From the NCBI GenBank assembly GCA_023055425.1, contig JALGPY010000033.1, positions 3,528,908 to 3,592,907 of the forward strand: a stretch of 64,000 nt of DNA, in the 5' to 3' direction. This document shows positions 53,318 through 64,000 of the stretch, one piece after another. Numbering within the stretch: the stretch's first letter is position 1; the number at the start of each line of letters is the position of its first letter. The translations under genes were made by a program, and so were the position numbers. The DNA comes from Linanthus parryae. Lineage: Eukaryota > Streptophyta > Magnoliopsida > Ericales > Polemoniaceae. Below the pieces are notes generated by a model. The model ran no database searches. It saw only the letters and a program-made list of their open reading frames with translations, and was not told where the DNA came from.

Positions 53318-56287
53318 GTCAAAGTTCTTTGGCTTGAATGAGCTCCTTGTCTGTTTTCCTTGAGCACACGCTTTGCATACCTCTTAATCCTTGATGTTAA
53401 TGGAAGGCAATCCTCTGACTAGGTCTTTGGAAACTAGTTTTTTCACTGTATGCAAATTGATGTGTCCAAGCATTCTGTTCCAAAGCTTCGAATCCTCTTT
53501 CAAAGCCTTGAGACATTTCAGACTTTCACCAGCAACTTTGTTAGTATTGAAAGAGTAAACATTGTTTGAGATTGGAGCAGTGAGAATGCAGTTTCCAGAT
53601 TTTTCATCTTGCACCACGCATTTCTCCTTGTCAAAGATAACCTTATTACCTTTATCACAAAGCTGAGATACACAAGTAAGATTAAACTTTAGACCATATA
53701 CAAGATAAACATGATAGAATTTTCAAAACCATTAAAAACTTTACCAATTCCTATGATATTGTATTTGCCTTTTTCACCAAGTGTGATTGTTCCTCCTGGT
53801 TTTTCTTTCAGTTGAGTGAATAACAAACTTTTTCCCCTCATTTTGTCTGGAGCAACTAATATCGATAATCCACTTATGTTCTTTGCTCTTGGTTACAACC
53901 TGCAAACACCATTCACTACCTTACCCAGCTGTTAGACCAACTGTGGTAATTGAATTCATATTCAGGATCAACCATATTGGGTTGTCTGACCCCTTTAGGA
54001 ACCCGAATCTGTCTCACTTAACCCTTAAGATGAAATTGAAATGTATTCCTCATGATGTGAGGTTCTCTTATTCTAAAGGGACATATTATCTTAACATGAC
54101 CAATCTTTTTATATTAATGACATTTTGGAGAATGTTAACTGCTAGCTTTCACAAATATGCTATTCTTCTTTCTAAGAAAATTTGGATTGCATGCAATACG
54201 AGTTTTGTGAACAGACTATTTACTTACTTCAAGAATCAAGTTGAGACTATATTCAGAGCCAGCAAGTTTTGTCATATCCTTTTGAGAGTCTTGAAGTTTC
54301 TTAGTTATAGTAGTTTTCTGTTCCTCTAATCCATCATGTTGATGCCGTAGAGCAACAATGTTGTCACTCGAAAGGTAGTTTTCTATAACAAATTCCTTGA
54401 ATTGAGATTTCAAAGTTTTGAAATTGGTTTCCAAAGCATTGAGATCTCTGCCAGTCGTTACCTGAGAAATTTCAAGATTCTTATTCTGACAAACTAGCGG
54501 TAAATTTTCTTTTTGTCTTTCTAATGAACTTTCTCCTTTAAAGACTTGTTTTCATTTATGTAATCTTCTTCATTTAGAAGCATTGTTTTCAAAATCTCAT
54601 AAAGCATATCTTAAGATTGATACATTAGACTATTTACCATTACCCTAGTATTCTTATTTGAACTTTCATAATTGTTTTCCATAATACATAGGTTGACATG
54701 ATCTTTTTTCAGAATCTGATTCACTTGAGGAATCAGAGGCACTTCATGAAGCTATCATAACCTTGTTTCTTCTGTCATAGTCCTTATTTTGAAAATTCTT
54801 GCTTTTCTTGTGAGGGAAATCTCTGATCAAGTGTCCTGCATCACCACGTCCAAAGCTATTCATTACTTTAGATTTATTTCCATGCGTGGAGGCCATACCT
54901 TTGTATTCCTTGCTACTAGGAGATCTGATTTTTTCTCTGTTGAAGTCTTTTTTTACAAAGTTCTTATTCATTTTGAGAATACTTGTCAAGGCTTTAGAAA
55001 TTAGAGAAAAAAGATCTTTTTCATCATCTTCATCTTTTTAAAAGCTTTGAGGTGGTTCACTTTCTTTAGCCTTGAGTGCCATATTCTTGAAACTTCCTGG
55101 TAGTTCTCCATCAGCTTCACTCATGGAGATCTCATGTGTGAGTAGCTTTCCATGTAAATCATCTAGTTAGAGAGAGGACAGATCTTGAGCTTAATCAATA
55201 CCTTTTGTCCATGGCTACCATTTGGTTTTGGGGAGACTTTTGAAGATCTTTCTGAATTTCACTTCATTGGAGAATGATTTACCCAAGGACTCCAGATTGT
55301 TGACAATCTCAGTAAATCTTTTGAAAATATCTTTGACAGATTCATCTCGAGTCATCTTAAACAATTCATACTGTCTGAGGAAGATATTGATATTTGTTTT
55401 CTTCATTTGGTTGGTTCCTTCAAAAGTCACCACCATTTTATCCCGGATCTCCTTGGCAGTCTTGCAGGTAGATATCTTGTTGAATTCATTCTCAATTTAA
55501 AGCACAATATAAGAGATTCATGGCTTTATAATTATTTGAAAGTTGTTCTAATTCAGAAGTAGAGAGTGAATTTTCCGGTTTGTGAGTTCTAATCCCCTCC
55601 TTTTCAGTGTAGAATATGTGAGGTCCATACTAGATGATAGACCACAGTTCAATGTCATGATCAATGATAAACATTTTTATTAAGGCCTTCCAGTGCTCAA
55701 AATTATCTCCACAAAATAGAGGAGGTCTGTTAGCATCTCTTCCCTATGAGAAACCACCTTCACATACATTACTCATGATCACAAGATTTTTAGATGTGTA
55801 TAGTGCTACAAGCTCTGATACCAATTAAGGATTGTATTGCAGGTAACAAATAAAGGATCACATACTCTAGAAGCGGGGGGGGGGGGGGGTAATAGAGTAA
55901 GGAAACTTTTGCCAAAAGAGTGGATTTAAAACAAGGTGTGAAGAAATAGAAGTATATCAAAGCTTTGAACTCAGTTTCAATGATTTTAAGTCAAAACAAG
56001 TGTTTGAACGTTACTGATTATTGTTAAGGCTTTGAAAAGCCTTTCAAAAATTTGAACTGAAACCTGTTTCGAAGTAGTTATGAAGACATGTAAAGAACTG
56101 AAATGCAAGACAAAGAACATAGTGATTTGTTACAAAGTTCGGTCGCAAGTAACCTACTCTCCCTATGAGAGATATAATCCCTCTATGATTTAAAAAACTT
56201 CTTATTAACCAAAAGCTAAGCCCAAGATATCAGGCCAAGAGTATTCCCTAACTCTTTCCAGCCCTTGGTTCTCACTAACCTATCTTG
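53318..56287 (-). mobile_element. Copia element 2 (same family as Copia 1), 5' part
   Basis: Parallels 33505-36410 closely: GAG-pre-integrase (NRMLGHINLHTVKKLVSK at 53384-53617), gag (QYELFKMTRDESVKDIFKRF near 55330), zinc knuckle with both first Cys lost (NSFGRGDAGHLIRDF), PBS (55812-55823, minus TGGTATCAGAGC), and an LTR with a poly-G run (55876-55889). It starts abruptly inside pol at 53318 and its LTR is cut at 56287 by Copia 3. Many stops. Confidence 0.85.
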
Positions 56288-57701
56288 TGTTGGAATAGAG
56301 GCCCTAGAGGCAATCTTACTTAGTATGAACATTACTTTTGGCTAGAATATTTACTGTATTATTTATGGAGATATTTAATATAATGAATTCCTTATATTGA
56401 AAATATGTTGTTAAATATCCCTAGTTGATTACATTGATTAACAGGACGATCAACTATAGACTTGTATAAGGTTAGATTGATATGGAGATATGACGATCCA
56501 ACACATTGGTATGCATTAGGGGTAATAGAAAACTAGATTGACACACAACGAGAAGGCTACATACAAGTTATGTAAACTCACAAGTGTTTCTCGTAGTGAC
56601 AACGGCATTGTCATCATTAGACTTTTAGTCACTAGATCCTCTAGTTGCGGATTATTGTGTTTTGACAACGTCAAACACTACACCGTAACTAGGTAGTAAT
56701 TAAGGCATCCGTTGGGTACAATAAAGAATAAAGCTAAGAGATGGTAGTGGCAAAGATAGGATTTGTCCCTCCCCCACATAACGAGAGTAGATATCCACGT
56801 CCACTCGAGGGATGGTGCTCATAGAATGTTTGGCCAGACTCAGATAAATCAATATAGGATATTGATGTTATCTGCATGGATGAGACTTTTCCCAGGATCG
56901 AGAAACTATGGATTGGATATACGAGTGTGACTTGTATGTCTTGTGTCCAATCCGGATAAAGAGACAAAGAGATGAGACAATACTTGCAAAAGGTATGTCG
57001 GATGACTATTTCTTTTATTTGAGTAGCATGGATGTCTTGCTAGAGGCCGCTCTATGTTAGTAAATAGTTACTACCAACTAATTAGGAGCCCATTGGGTCA
57101 CATGCCATATGGATTGAACTAGAATTGGGAATTAATTAATATGATTAATTAATTAGAAGGACCAATGTGCAACTACTTGCAAGCTTAGTATGACTAATTT
57201 GTAAGAGGCACTAATCCGAACTTGAAAAGGATTAGGAGAGGGACTTTATGTAGTTAACAAGGAGTTGTTGGAATATATAAAGGATGCTCCTAGCTTCCTT
57301 CCTACAACAAATTCTCATAACGTTACCTGAGTATGAGAGAGAGAAATGAGAGAGTGCAAGACAACACAAGAAGTTGAAGCCCCTTGTTGCGTCCGCCCCC
57401 TACCCTGTCGGCCAAAGAGAGAGGGTGGAACCCCTCTTTGGTCTCCATTGTGTGATTCCTTCTTCCTTTTTCATTGTTCCTAGCTAGCAAAAGGAGTTGG
57501 AGATCTAGATCCCAATCCTATGCATGGGTCACCCGTAGAGACGCAACATTATTTGCGTCTGAAGTCATCATAAGAGACATACAAGGTAATTAACATGAAT
57601 CCTTTAATTTCGTTATGAATTATATTCCAGTGATTCTTGGAGGGTCTTGATCGGATTAATTATTGATTATTTCGCTGGGTATAAATGATAAGAACCCTAC
57701 A
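56288..57701 (+). repeat. Copia element 3 5' LTR
   Basis: 1414 bp, TGTTGGAATAG to CCCTACA, with a TATATAAAGG box at 57274-57283. It is inserted into the LTR of Copia 2 after TCTTG. Confidence 0.9.
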
Positions 57702-57702
57702 G

Positions 57703-57720
57703 TGGTATGGTAGCCTGGTT
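57703..57720 (+). promoter_or_regulatory. Copia 3 primer-binding site, mutated
   Basis: TGGTATGGTAGCCTGGTT, the tRNA-Met site TGGTATCAGAGCCTGGTT with changes in the middle. Confidence 0.75.
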
Positions 57721-59110
57721 TCGTAGAGCATAACATATTTTATGTGTTACTATTCATGTCTTTTACACTTTAATTACTTAATTATCACGTCAAACAGACA
57801 AGTTAAGCATGTTAGATGCAAGTTTAATGTGATTTAACCAAACAAGAACTAATTTGACAAGGGATGTAGGAATTTTTGAGTTTGAGAAATTTTAGGATCT
57901 TAGATCTAGAGTTCGGGAAGAAATTGGAAATGAGTTTTCAATTTGGAAAGGTTTTGACTTGGGGAACAAGGGATAAGTTATTTCGGAAACAACTACCATA
58001 AGGATCGGCTCCCTAAGGGACCGCCCCTATGCTTCCTTGCCGACGGTTGGGCCGACCCCACAGGTTGGGTCGACCGGCCCAGGCTCGGCCCGGGCGGCTC
58101 CAAGGGGTTCGACAACTAGCTTGGTGGGCCCTCTTGGATCGTTTTTTACCCTAGTGATCCTAAAATCAATTAAAATTGACCAAGCACGTTAAAATTGGAT
58201 TTTAACTATTTATGTGCTTTTTCATGGTGATTGGATATGGCCTTAGGTTGTGGTTTGTTGTGAATGTTTATTTTATGGTTTGTTTGATAGCCAGCGATCT
58301 GATCAAATTAATTTAATTGTTAATTACTTATTACGGTCTGCGAACCGGTATTTTTTCTTAACTTGTGAGATCTTTTTATTTAGTCTACATGCTTTCTAGA
58401 GTTAAATAAAATAGGGGATAGTAAAGATATGGAGGAAAAGAAGCCTAAAGAAACGAAAGACCACAAGAAGACGAAAATCCACAAGAGCTATGGAGCATGG
58501 ACCAAAAGATGGAGGAACATGAAGATTAGCTTGCTATTTTTTTAGGGTTCAAAAATGGTCTCATTGGCTTGAGAATATTTTAGTTTAGAGGCCATATCCA
58601 TATCACGCTAATTTTTCTTTTTTTTGTTTTTTCATTTTATTGTCTTATTATTTATTGTTGGTGTATGGTTGATGCATGCAAATTGATAATAAGATAATTT
58701 AACAACCCGGATCTTTTATATGTGAGTTTGCCCAACCCAAAATAAGTAGATCAGTTGATATGGTTCAACCTAACAATTTAAAATTGAAAAGAAAATCCCT
58801 CAAATTAAAATATTGCATTTTTGTATTCTCTTTATTCAAACACTCATCATAGTTATAATGTATCAAACTCGTGTATGCCTTAGAAGGCTGATTTGATTCA
58901 TCATTACATAGTGTGATGGCACAAGCTAGTAATGTGCAACTGTTTGAGTAAGAGGTTAAACGCAACTGGGTGATTTTAATAGGATTAAAAGCCTAGAGTC
59001 CAACAATTGGGATTATCAATGGATGGATAAATAAGGAGTTATTTGCCCAATTGAACCAAAAGTTGCATGGGAGTGCAATTTGAATTGTTACTACCTAAAT
59101 AGCGGATTTT
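57721..59110 (+). other. Copia 3 leader and gag 5' region, no clear frame
   Basis: The leader after the PBS contains a GC-rich patch (58010-58130) full of GGCCGACC/CGGCCC motifs, then AT-rich DNA. The gag N-terminus is too decayed to read. Confidence 0.4.
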
Positions 59111-59990
59111 GGGTGACTTGCTAAAGCAAGCTTAAAAGAAGATGGATCTTGGAACTCTAGAAAATACAATGATATTTTCCTCATTAATATGAAGGGTTAT
59201 TAACACGAGTAAAAATAGTGTGAGTCCTGTTTAATAATCTAGACATTATTAAATATAGTCATTTGTTCACAAAATACTAAAACTTGTGTATTTCTCATGA
59301 AGGTCCGAAAAACAATACTCCTGCAGCCCTTAAGGCGCATCAAAAGCGTGTACAATGCCAATGATACGGCCTGCCTTATGCCTTGCACTATGATATCTGA
59401 GCTTCATAAGAAACACGAGAACATTAGTGTGGTCAATATAAACGAACACTGGAAGCAGCTCTTCCAAGAGCAGGCAAAGGTTTAGAGGTATGACGTTTCC
59501 AGGGCATTGTTCGAATGTCATATGTAAGAGGGAAACCCTGTGGGACCTCATGTACTCCGTATGATCGGGTACTTAGAGAATCTCGCACATCTAGGGTTTC
59601 CGGTCGGCGATGAACTAGCCACTGATATCATTCTGCAATCGTTGCCTGAGAGTTATGGGTAGTTCATTATGAACTATAACATGAATCAGATCGTGAAACT
59701 TCTGCCTGAATTTCTCAATATGTTGAGGACAGCTGAACAAAGCGTCAACAAGGGAAAGGGCAAGGCCATAATGATGGTACTGAAAGGTATGGATAAAAGG
59801 TTTACCGCATCTTCTTCTAAAAGCAAAGTCAAGTAAGTTGCCAAATCCAAGGAAGCTGGCCATTCACCCATTGGTGGGGTTGCCAACGGATTGAATAAGG
59901 GTGATTGTCACTACTGTAGTCAGTCAGGACAGTGGAAGAGGAACTGCCCAAAGTATCTGGAGGATAAAAGGCTTGGAATAGTGATTCCAC
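59111..59990 (+). pseudogene. Copia 3 gag with defective zinc knuckle
   Basis: Frames include HKKHENISVVNINEHWKQLF-like gag remnants, NYNMNQIVKLLPEFLNMLRT, and a CCHC knuckle CHYCSQSGQWKRNCPKYL at 59906-59947, where the usual His (GHWKRNC) is Gln. Zinc binding and RNA packaging would be lost. Confidence 0.75.
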
Positions 59991-60160
59991 CACCACCAGG
60001 TATATGTCAATTTAACTGTGTCTTCATCTTGGATATTGGATACTGGATGTGGATCTCACATTTTCCGAAATGTGCAGGATCTAAAGAGAAGTAGAATATT
60101 GCTTAAGAGGAGATAGACTTGCGCATGCTATGAGCAGAAACATTATTTTCTATTTCTTGT

Positions 60161-60960
60161 TTGGAAAAGGAAGGTTTTACTATTTCAATAAATGACAATT
60201 TTTGCTCCATTTATTTTGATAGTCTTCACTATTGTAGTGCGCAATTATTTAATGGATTGTATATCATTGATCTAAGTAATCTTGTCTATAACATAAATAC
60301 CAAGAGGATTAAGATGAATGATTTAAATCCTGCTTATCTATGGCACCGTCGTTTAGGCCATATAAACGAGAAACGTGTATCTAGATTCCATAAGGATGGA
60401 TTTCAAGACTCCTTTGATTTTGAATCATATGAGACATGTGAGGCTTGTTTATTGGAAAAAATGACAAAGTCCCCTTTCAATAAGAAAGGTGATAGGACTA
60501 GTAAGCAATTGGCACTTATACGTACTGATGTTTGTGGACCATTTGCCACTTCTTCCAGTGGTGGTTATGTCTACTTCATTACATTTACTGATGATTTCAG
60601 TTGATTTGGATTTGTATACCTTGTTAAGAAAAAATTCAAATCCTTTGAAAGGTTCAAAGAATTAAATAATGAAGTAGAGAAGCAACTTTGCAAAAGTATC
60701 AAAGCTCTACGTTCGGATCTTTGAGGAGAATGCTTGAGCCAAGATTATGACGTCTATCTTAGAGAGTGTGGGATAGTATCTGAACTCAGTCCACCTAGAA
60801 CACCACAATGGAATGGCGTGTCCGAGAGGAGAAATCGAACACTGTTTTACATGGTTCGATCTATGATGTATCAAACTGATCTTCCATTATCCTTTTGGGC
60901 ACGCTCTATTGTGTGCAGCTTTCACCATTAACCGTGTTCCATGTAAATCGTTCATGAAGA
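60161..60960 (+). pseudogene. Copia 3 GAG-pre-integrase and integrase
   Basis: AYLWHRRLGHINEKRVSRF and CEACLLEKMTKSPF form the HHCC zinc region; then LIRTDVCGPFATSSSGGYVY, FITFTDDFS, a stop at 60602-60604, GFVYLVKKK, ALRSDL, a stop at 60722-60724, and PPRTPQWNGVSERRNRTLF (catalytic Glu) and the LPLSFWA block. All three catalytic acidic positions are traceable, but two stops and a shift near 60910 disable it. Confidence 0.88.
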
Positions 60961-61427
60961 AACCACATGAGATTGGGCGTGGGAGGCGTCCCACAGTGTC
61001 GTTCATGAAGATTTGGGGCTGCGATGTCTATGTAAAACGTTTACAATCAGACAAACTTGGGCCAAAGTCGGATAATTGTAAGTTTGTGGGATACCCTAAG
61101 GAAACTTGAGGGTATTATTTGGACAATCCAACTGAGAAAAATGTGTTTGGTGCTCGGTCCGAGGTGTTTTTGGAAAGACAATTTGTCTCTAAAGAAGAAA
61201 GTGGGAGGAATATAGAACTTGAAGAAGTTCAAAAACCACAAACTACTGATCGTACTATGGAGCATGAACAGGAACCACAAGGTGTTGTGGAGAAGCCTGT
61301 TCAAGTAACTAAAGAACTTCGTAGGTCGAGTAGAGTGCGCCAGGAGCCAGAGAAGTATGGACTTCTCGTGACTGAGTCTGGCAACACGATGCTCATAGAT
61401 GATGACCCTACTACCTATTGAGAGGCC
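60961..61427 (+). pseudogene. Copia 3 integrase C-terminus and linker
   Basis: FMKIWGCDVYVKRLQSDKLG, PKSDNCKFVGYPKET, a stop at 61107-61109, GYYLDNP and ARSEVFLER are the usual Copia blocks. Then comes a hydrophilic linker ending RRSSRVRQEPEKYGLLV and a stop at 61419. Confidence 0.8.
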
Positions 61428-62116
61428 ATGAAAGGGCCTGACTCTCAGAAGTGGTGCAAAGCCATGGAATCGGAGATGGAATCCATGTATACCAAAAAAG
61501 TATGGACTTTGGAGGAACCACCTCAGGGGGCGCGGCCCATAGGGTGCAGCTGGGTCTTCAAGAAGAAGACCGACATGGACGGTAATGTGATTACCTATAA
61601 GAGCCGATTGGTGGCAAAAGGATTCATAGAGATTCATGGTTTAGATTATGATGAAACCTTTTCACCAGTCACAATGACCAAATCCATCCTAATCCTACTT
61701 GCTGTTGCAGCTTATTACGACTACGAGATTTGGCAGATGGACGTCAAAACAGAGTTTCTGTATGGAAACCTCCTTGAGGATGTGTATATGACACAACCTG
61801 AGGGTTTTGTAGATCCGAAGCATGCAAATAAAGTCTGTAAGCTACAATGATCCATTTATGGATTAAAGCAAGCTTCTAGGAGTTGGAATCGACGTTTTGA
61901 TGAAGCAGTGAAAAGGTTTGACTTCATGAAGAACGAAGATGAGTCTTGTTTCTACAAGAAGGTTAGTGGGAGCTCTTTTTCTTTTCTGGTCTTGTATGTG
62001 GATGACATACTACTCATTGGAAACAACATTCCTATGTTGCATCTACGAAGGATTTGCTAGGAGAGTGTTTCTCAATGAAGGAATTAGGGGAAGAAGCTTA
62101 TATACTTGGTATCAAG
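61428..62116 (+). pseudogene. Copia 3 reverse transcriptase, truncated
   Basis: WCKAMESEMESMYTKKVW, RPIGCSWVFKKKTDMDGNV, KSRLVAKGF, YDETFSPVTMTKSI, WQMDVKTEFLYGNL, VYMTQPEGFVDP, KLQ, a stop at 61848 (normally Arg), SIYGLKQASRSWN, DESCFYKK and LYVDDILLIGNN (catalytic YVDD). There is a shift after NNIPML. It ends at 62116 where a minus-strand LTR begins. Confidence 0.9.
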
Positions 62117-63374
62117 TGTAGAGTTTTGGTAGGTTACGCAGTGGAATAAAAAAAAAATTATCCTACTCAAACCCCTCAAAGGATCACTGGTAAGCATTCA
62201 TAACATGATTAGGGAAGAAATGTGAACCTTAGTTTGTGTGATCACAACGAAGAATAGTGTCTTCGTCTCTATGAGTATCCACACCTTGGATCTTCAACTG
62301 GAATCCTTCCCACCGTGTAGTGCTAGCAATGGAAGAAAGAATCAAAGGATCACGCAAAACGGAGCTTGAGTCGCGCCTATGGGGCCGAAGGCACAAGGGG
62401 AACGGACGAGTCTAGGGGCTTCGGCCTCTAGGCTCTTGTCTCTCTCACTTGCTTTGTTATGTTTCTCTCAATAATGAATTGGATTGAGAAAATAACAAGC
62501 TAGAGTTCCTTTATATAGTCAAATACTCCATATTAACTACATAATTTCTCAAATACTAATCATGTCCTTGCATGGATTCGTCCACTTGCAAACTAGTCCT
62601 ACTAACTTTTCTTGTGGTTGCATTATGATCCTTAATTTAATTAGTTGAACTAATTAATGCCCATATCCAGTTTAATGCATATGGTGTGTGACCCCATAGG
62701 TTTCTATTTAGTTGGTAGTAACTATTACAAACATAGAGCGGTGTCTAGCAACACATGTATGCCACCCAACAAATAGAAATAGTCAGTGATCCCGACAAAC
62801 CTCGTGCCCAATGTTACCGCATTGTGTAATCCCTTTGTCTCTATATCTATATTGGACACGAGACATATTTTTCACACTCGTATATCCAATCCATAGTATC
62901 TTGATCCTGGGAATAGACTTATCCATGCAGATAACATCGATATCTCCATATATATCTGAGTCTGGCCACACATTCCATAAGCTCTACCCCTCGAGTGGAT
63001 ATGGATATTTACTCCTATTATGTAGGAGGGACAAATCCTATCTACATCACTGCCATCTCTCAGCTTGCTTCCTATCATGCCCGATTGTTATCTTTATAGT
63101 TACCCAGTCACGGTGTAACATTTGATAATATCAAAGCATGATATTACACAACTAGAGTATCCAATGACTTCAAGTCTAAATATTACAACACCATTAGCAC
63201 TACGAGAAGCGTTTGTCACGTTGACATAATCAAATGTAGCCTTCCCGCGGTGGGTCTATCCAGTATGCTATTACTCGTAATGCATACCCATGTGTTAGAT
63301 CGTGATATCTCCATATAAATCCAACCCCATACTAGTCTATAGTTGATCCTCCCGTTAATCAAAATAATGGAATA
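62117..63374 (-). repeat. Copia LTR, minus orientation, inserted in Copia 3
   Basis: Starts TGTAGAGTTTTGG on the plus strand (the reverse of the LTR end CTCTACA) and follows the reverse complement of the 56288 LTR family. The outer end is cut at ~63374 by another repeat. Solo LTR or end of a longer element cannot be decided. Confidence 0.8.
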
Positions 63375-64000
63375 GGGCCTCGTTTGGGTAGAGGATAAGG
63401 AGGGAGAATACGGTAACTTATACCCTCTATTTTTTATCAAGTGTTTGGGTACCGGATAAGAGAGGGGATAAGTTATGTTTCCTTATGTTGATGGAGCTTT
63501 TAATGAACAAATTTTATACCACCAACATGGAGGTATAAGATCGGATAAGAAAATATAGCATATTAGGATGCTAGTAAGTTTACAAAAAACCCCCCCACAA
63601 ACTATGTGAACAATAATTCCTTACGTTTGTAACTTTAATTGTGTATTGCATAACTATGTGTACTAGCTCAACGTTTTGGTACATTTATTTTGGAGGAAGT
63701 CCTCATTAGTTTGATAACTACTATTTCAGGATGCATAACTTTATTTGATTATGTATGGTAAAGATAAATATGAAGACATTTTACCGTGCTTGCTGAAATT
63801 TCGTTCGTTTAATTTAAATTTTTACTAGGTTTTGTAACACCATGACAATATGCCAATAAGTACTAGTAATTTTTACTCCATATTAAGCTATGGTCATGTT
63901 GTATTCATGAATATTTGTTATGTTTGCATGTTACTTCAAGTTTATTTCGCTTATTAGTATACATTTTGTATACATTTTGACAACATCATTGTTGTGTAGA
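63375..64000. mobile_element. start of an unidentified terminal-repeat element
   Basis: GGGCCTCGTTTGGGTAGAGG, with GATAAG(G/A)(G/A)AGGG repeated inverted and direct within 120 bp, looks like the end of a hAT- or PIF-type transposon. The other end is outside the window. No gene is seen to 64000. Confidence 0.35.

Larger units (their letters stand above)
56288..62116 (+). mobile_element. Copia element 3, decayed, 3' end missing
   Basis: LTR, PBS-like site, gag, integrase and RT on the plus strand, ending inside RT (about AYILGIK) where a minus-strand LTR is inserted. RNase H and the 3' LTR are not present. Several stops look like CGA to TGA changes (60602, 61848), as expected of methylated, silenced DNA. 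Confidence 0.88.

Noticed and set aside
61047..61637. 196-codon minus-strand ORF
   Set aside because: Shadow of the plus-strand Copia integrase/RT frame, which carries the conserved motifs.

Overview
This is plant (angiosperm) nuclear DNA from a region of heavily nested transposable elements. The signs are spliced gene pieces with GT/AG introns, tRNA-Met primer sites (TGGTATCAGAGC type), Copia, Ty3/gypsy, CACTA, LINE, MITE and Helitron sequences, and fragments of plant-only proteins (Aux/IAA, TIFY/JAZ-like, TGA-type bZIP, plasma-membrane H+-ATPase). I cannot name the species. Only one gene looks intact and cellular: a nucleoredoxin-like gene at 42904-45013 (four exons, 501 codons).

Left half (1-38.6 kb), nested like Russian dolls. 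A minus-strand Ty3/gypsy element (1-~3715) abuts one half of a minus-strand Copia element (3716-4787). The other half of that Copia lies 28 kb away (32759-36950 and 38382-38577). Between the halves sits a non-autonomous, LARD-like gypsy element (4788-32758, minus) with ~1.6 kb LTRs, PBS and PPT. Its 3' LTR was split by a ~20.3 kb Helitron (6354-26651, plus), placed exactly between A and T, starting with TC and ending in a GC-rich hairpin plus CTAG. The right LTR supplies the empty-site sequence. The Copia 5' LTR was separately hit by a 1.4 kb solo gypsy LTR (36951-38376, perfect 5-bp TSD).

The Helitron is the most interesting object. It encodes no Rep/helicase that I can see. It carries exon-intron pieces of at least six cellular genes on its own sense strand: a TIFY/JAZ-like piece, phosphomannomutase (twice), plasma-membrane H+-ATPase, Aux/IAA degron region, a TGA-bZIP leucine-zipper exon and indole-3-glycerol-phosphate synthase (a second, inverted copy). 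There are also unrecognised exons. It further holds a family of ~150-bp C/D-box-snoRNA-like units, a 3.3 kb direct duplication, 1.5 kb inverted arms, a LINE fragment, a MULE-like MITE, and extra Helitron-type 5' ends (one inverted).

Right half (38.6-64 kb): Copia LTRs in both orientations, a CACTA element inside one LTR (40078-41562), then the nucleoredoxin gene with its flanks (41.9-49.4 kb: microsatellite, degenerate ~83-bp repeat, LTR-like remnant, MITE). After these come a gypsy LTR broken by a LINE (49452-52707), a very short internal region with PBS and PPT, a second minus Copia (53318-56287) and a decayed plus-strand Copia (56288-62116). The last is cut by another minus-strand LTR (62117-~63374) and by the start of an unidentified terminal-repeat element at the window end.
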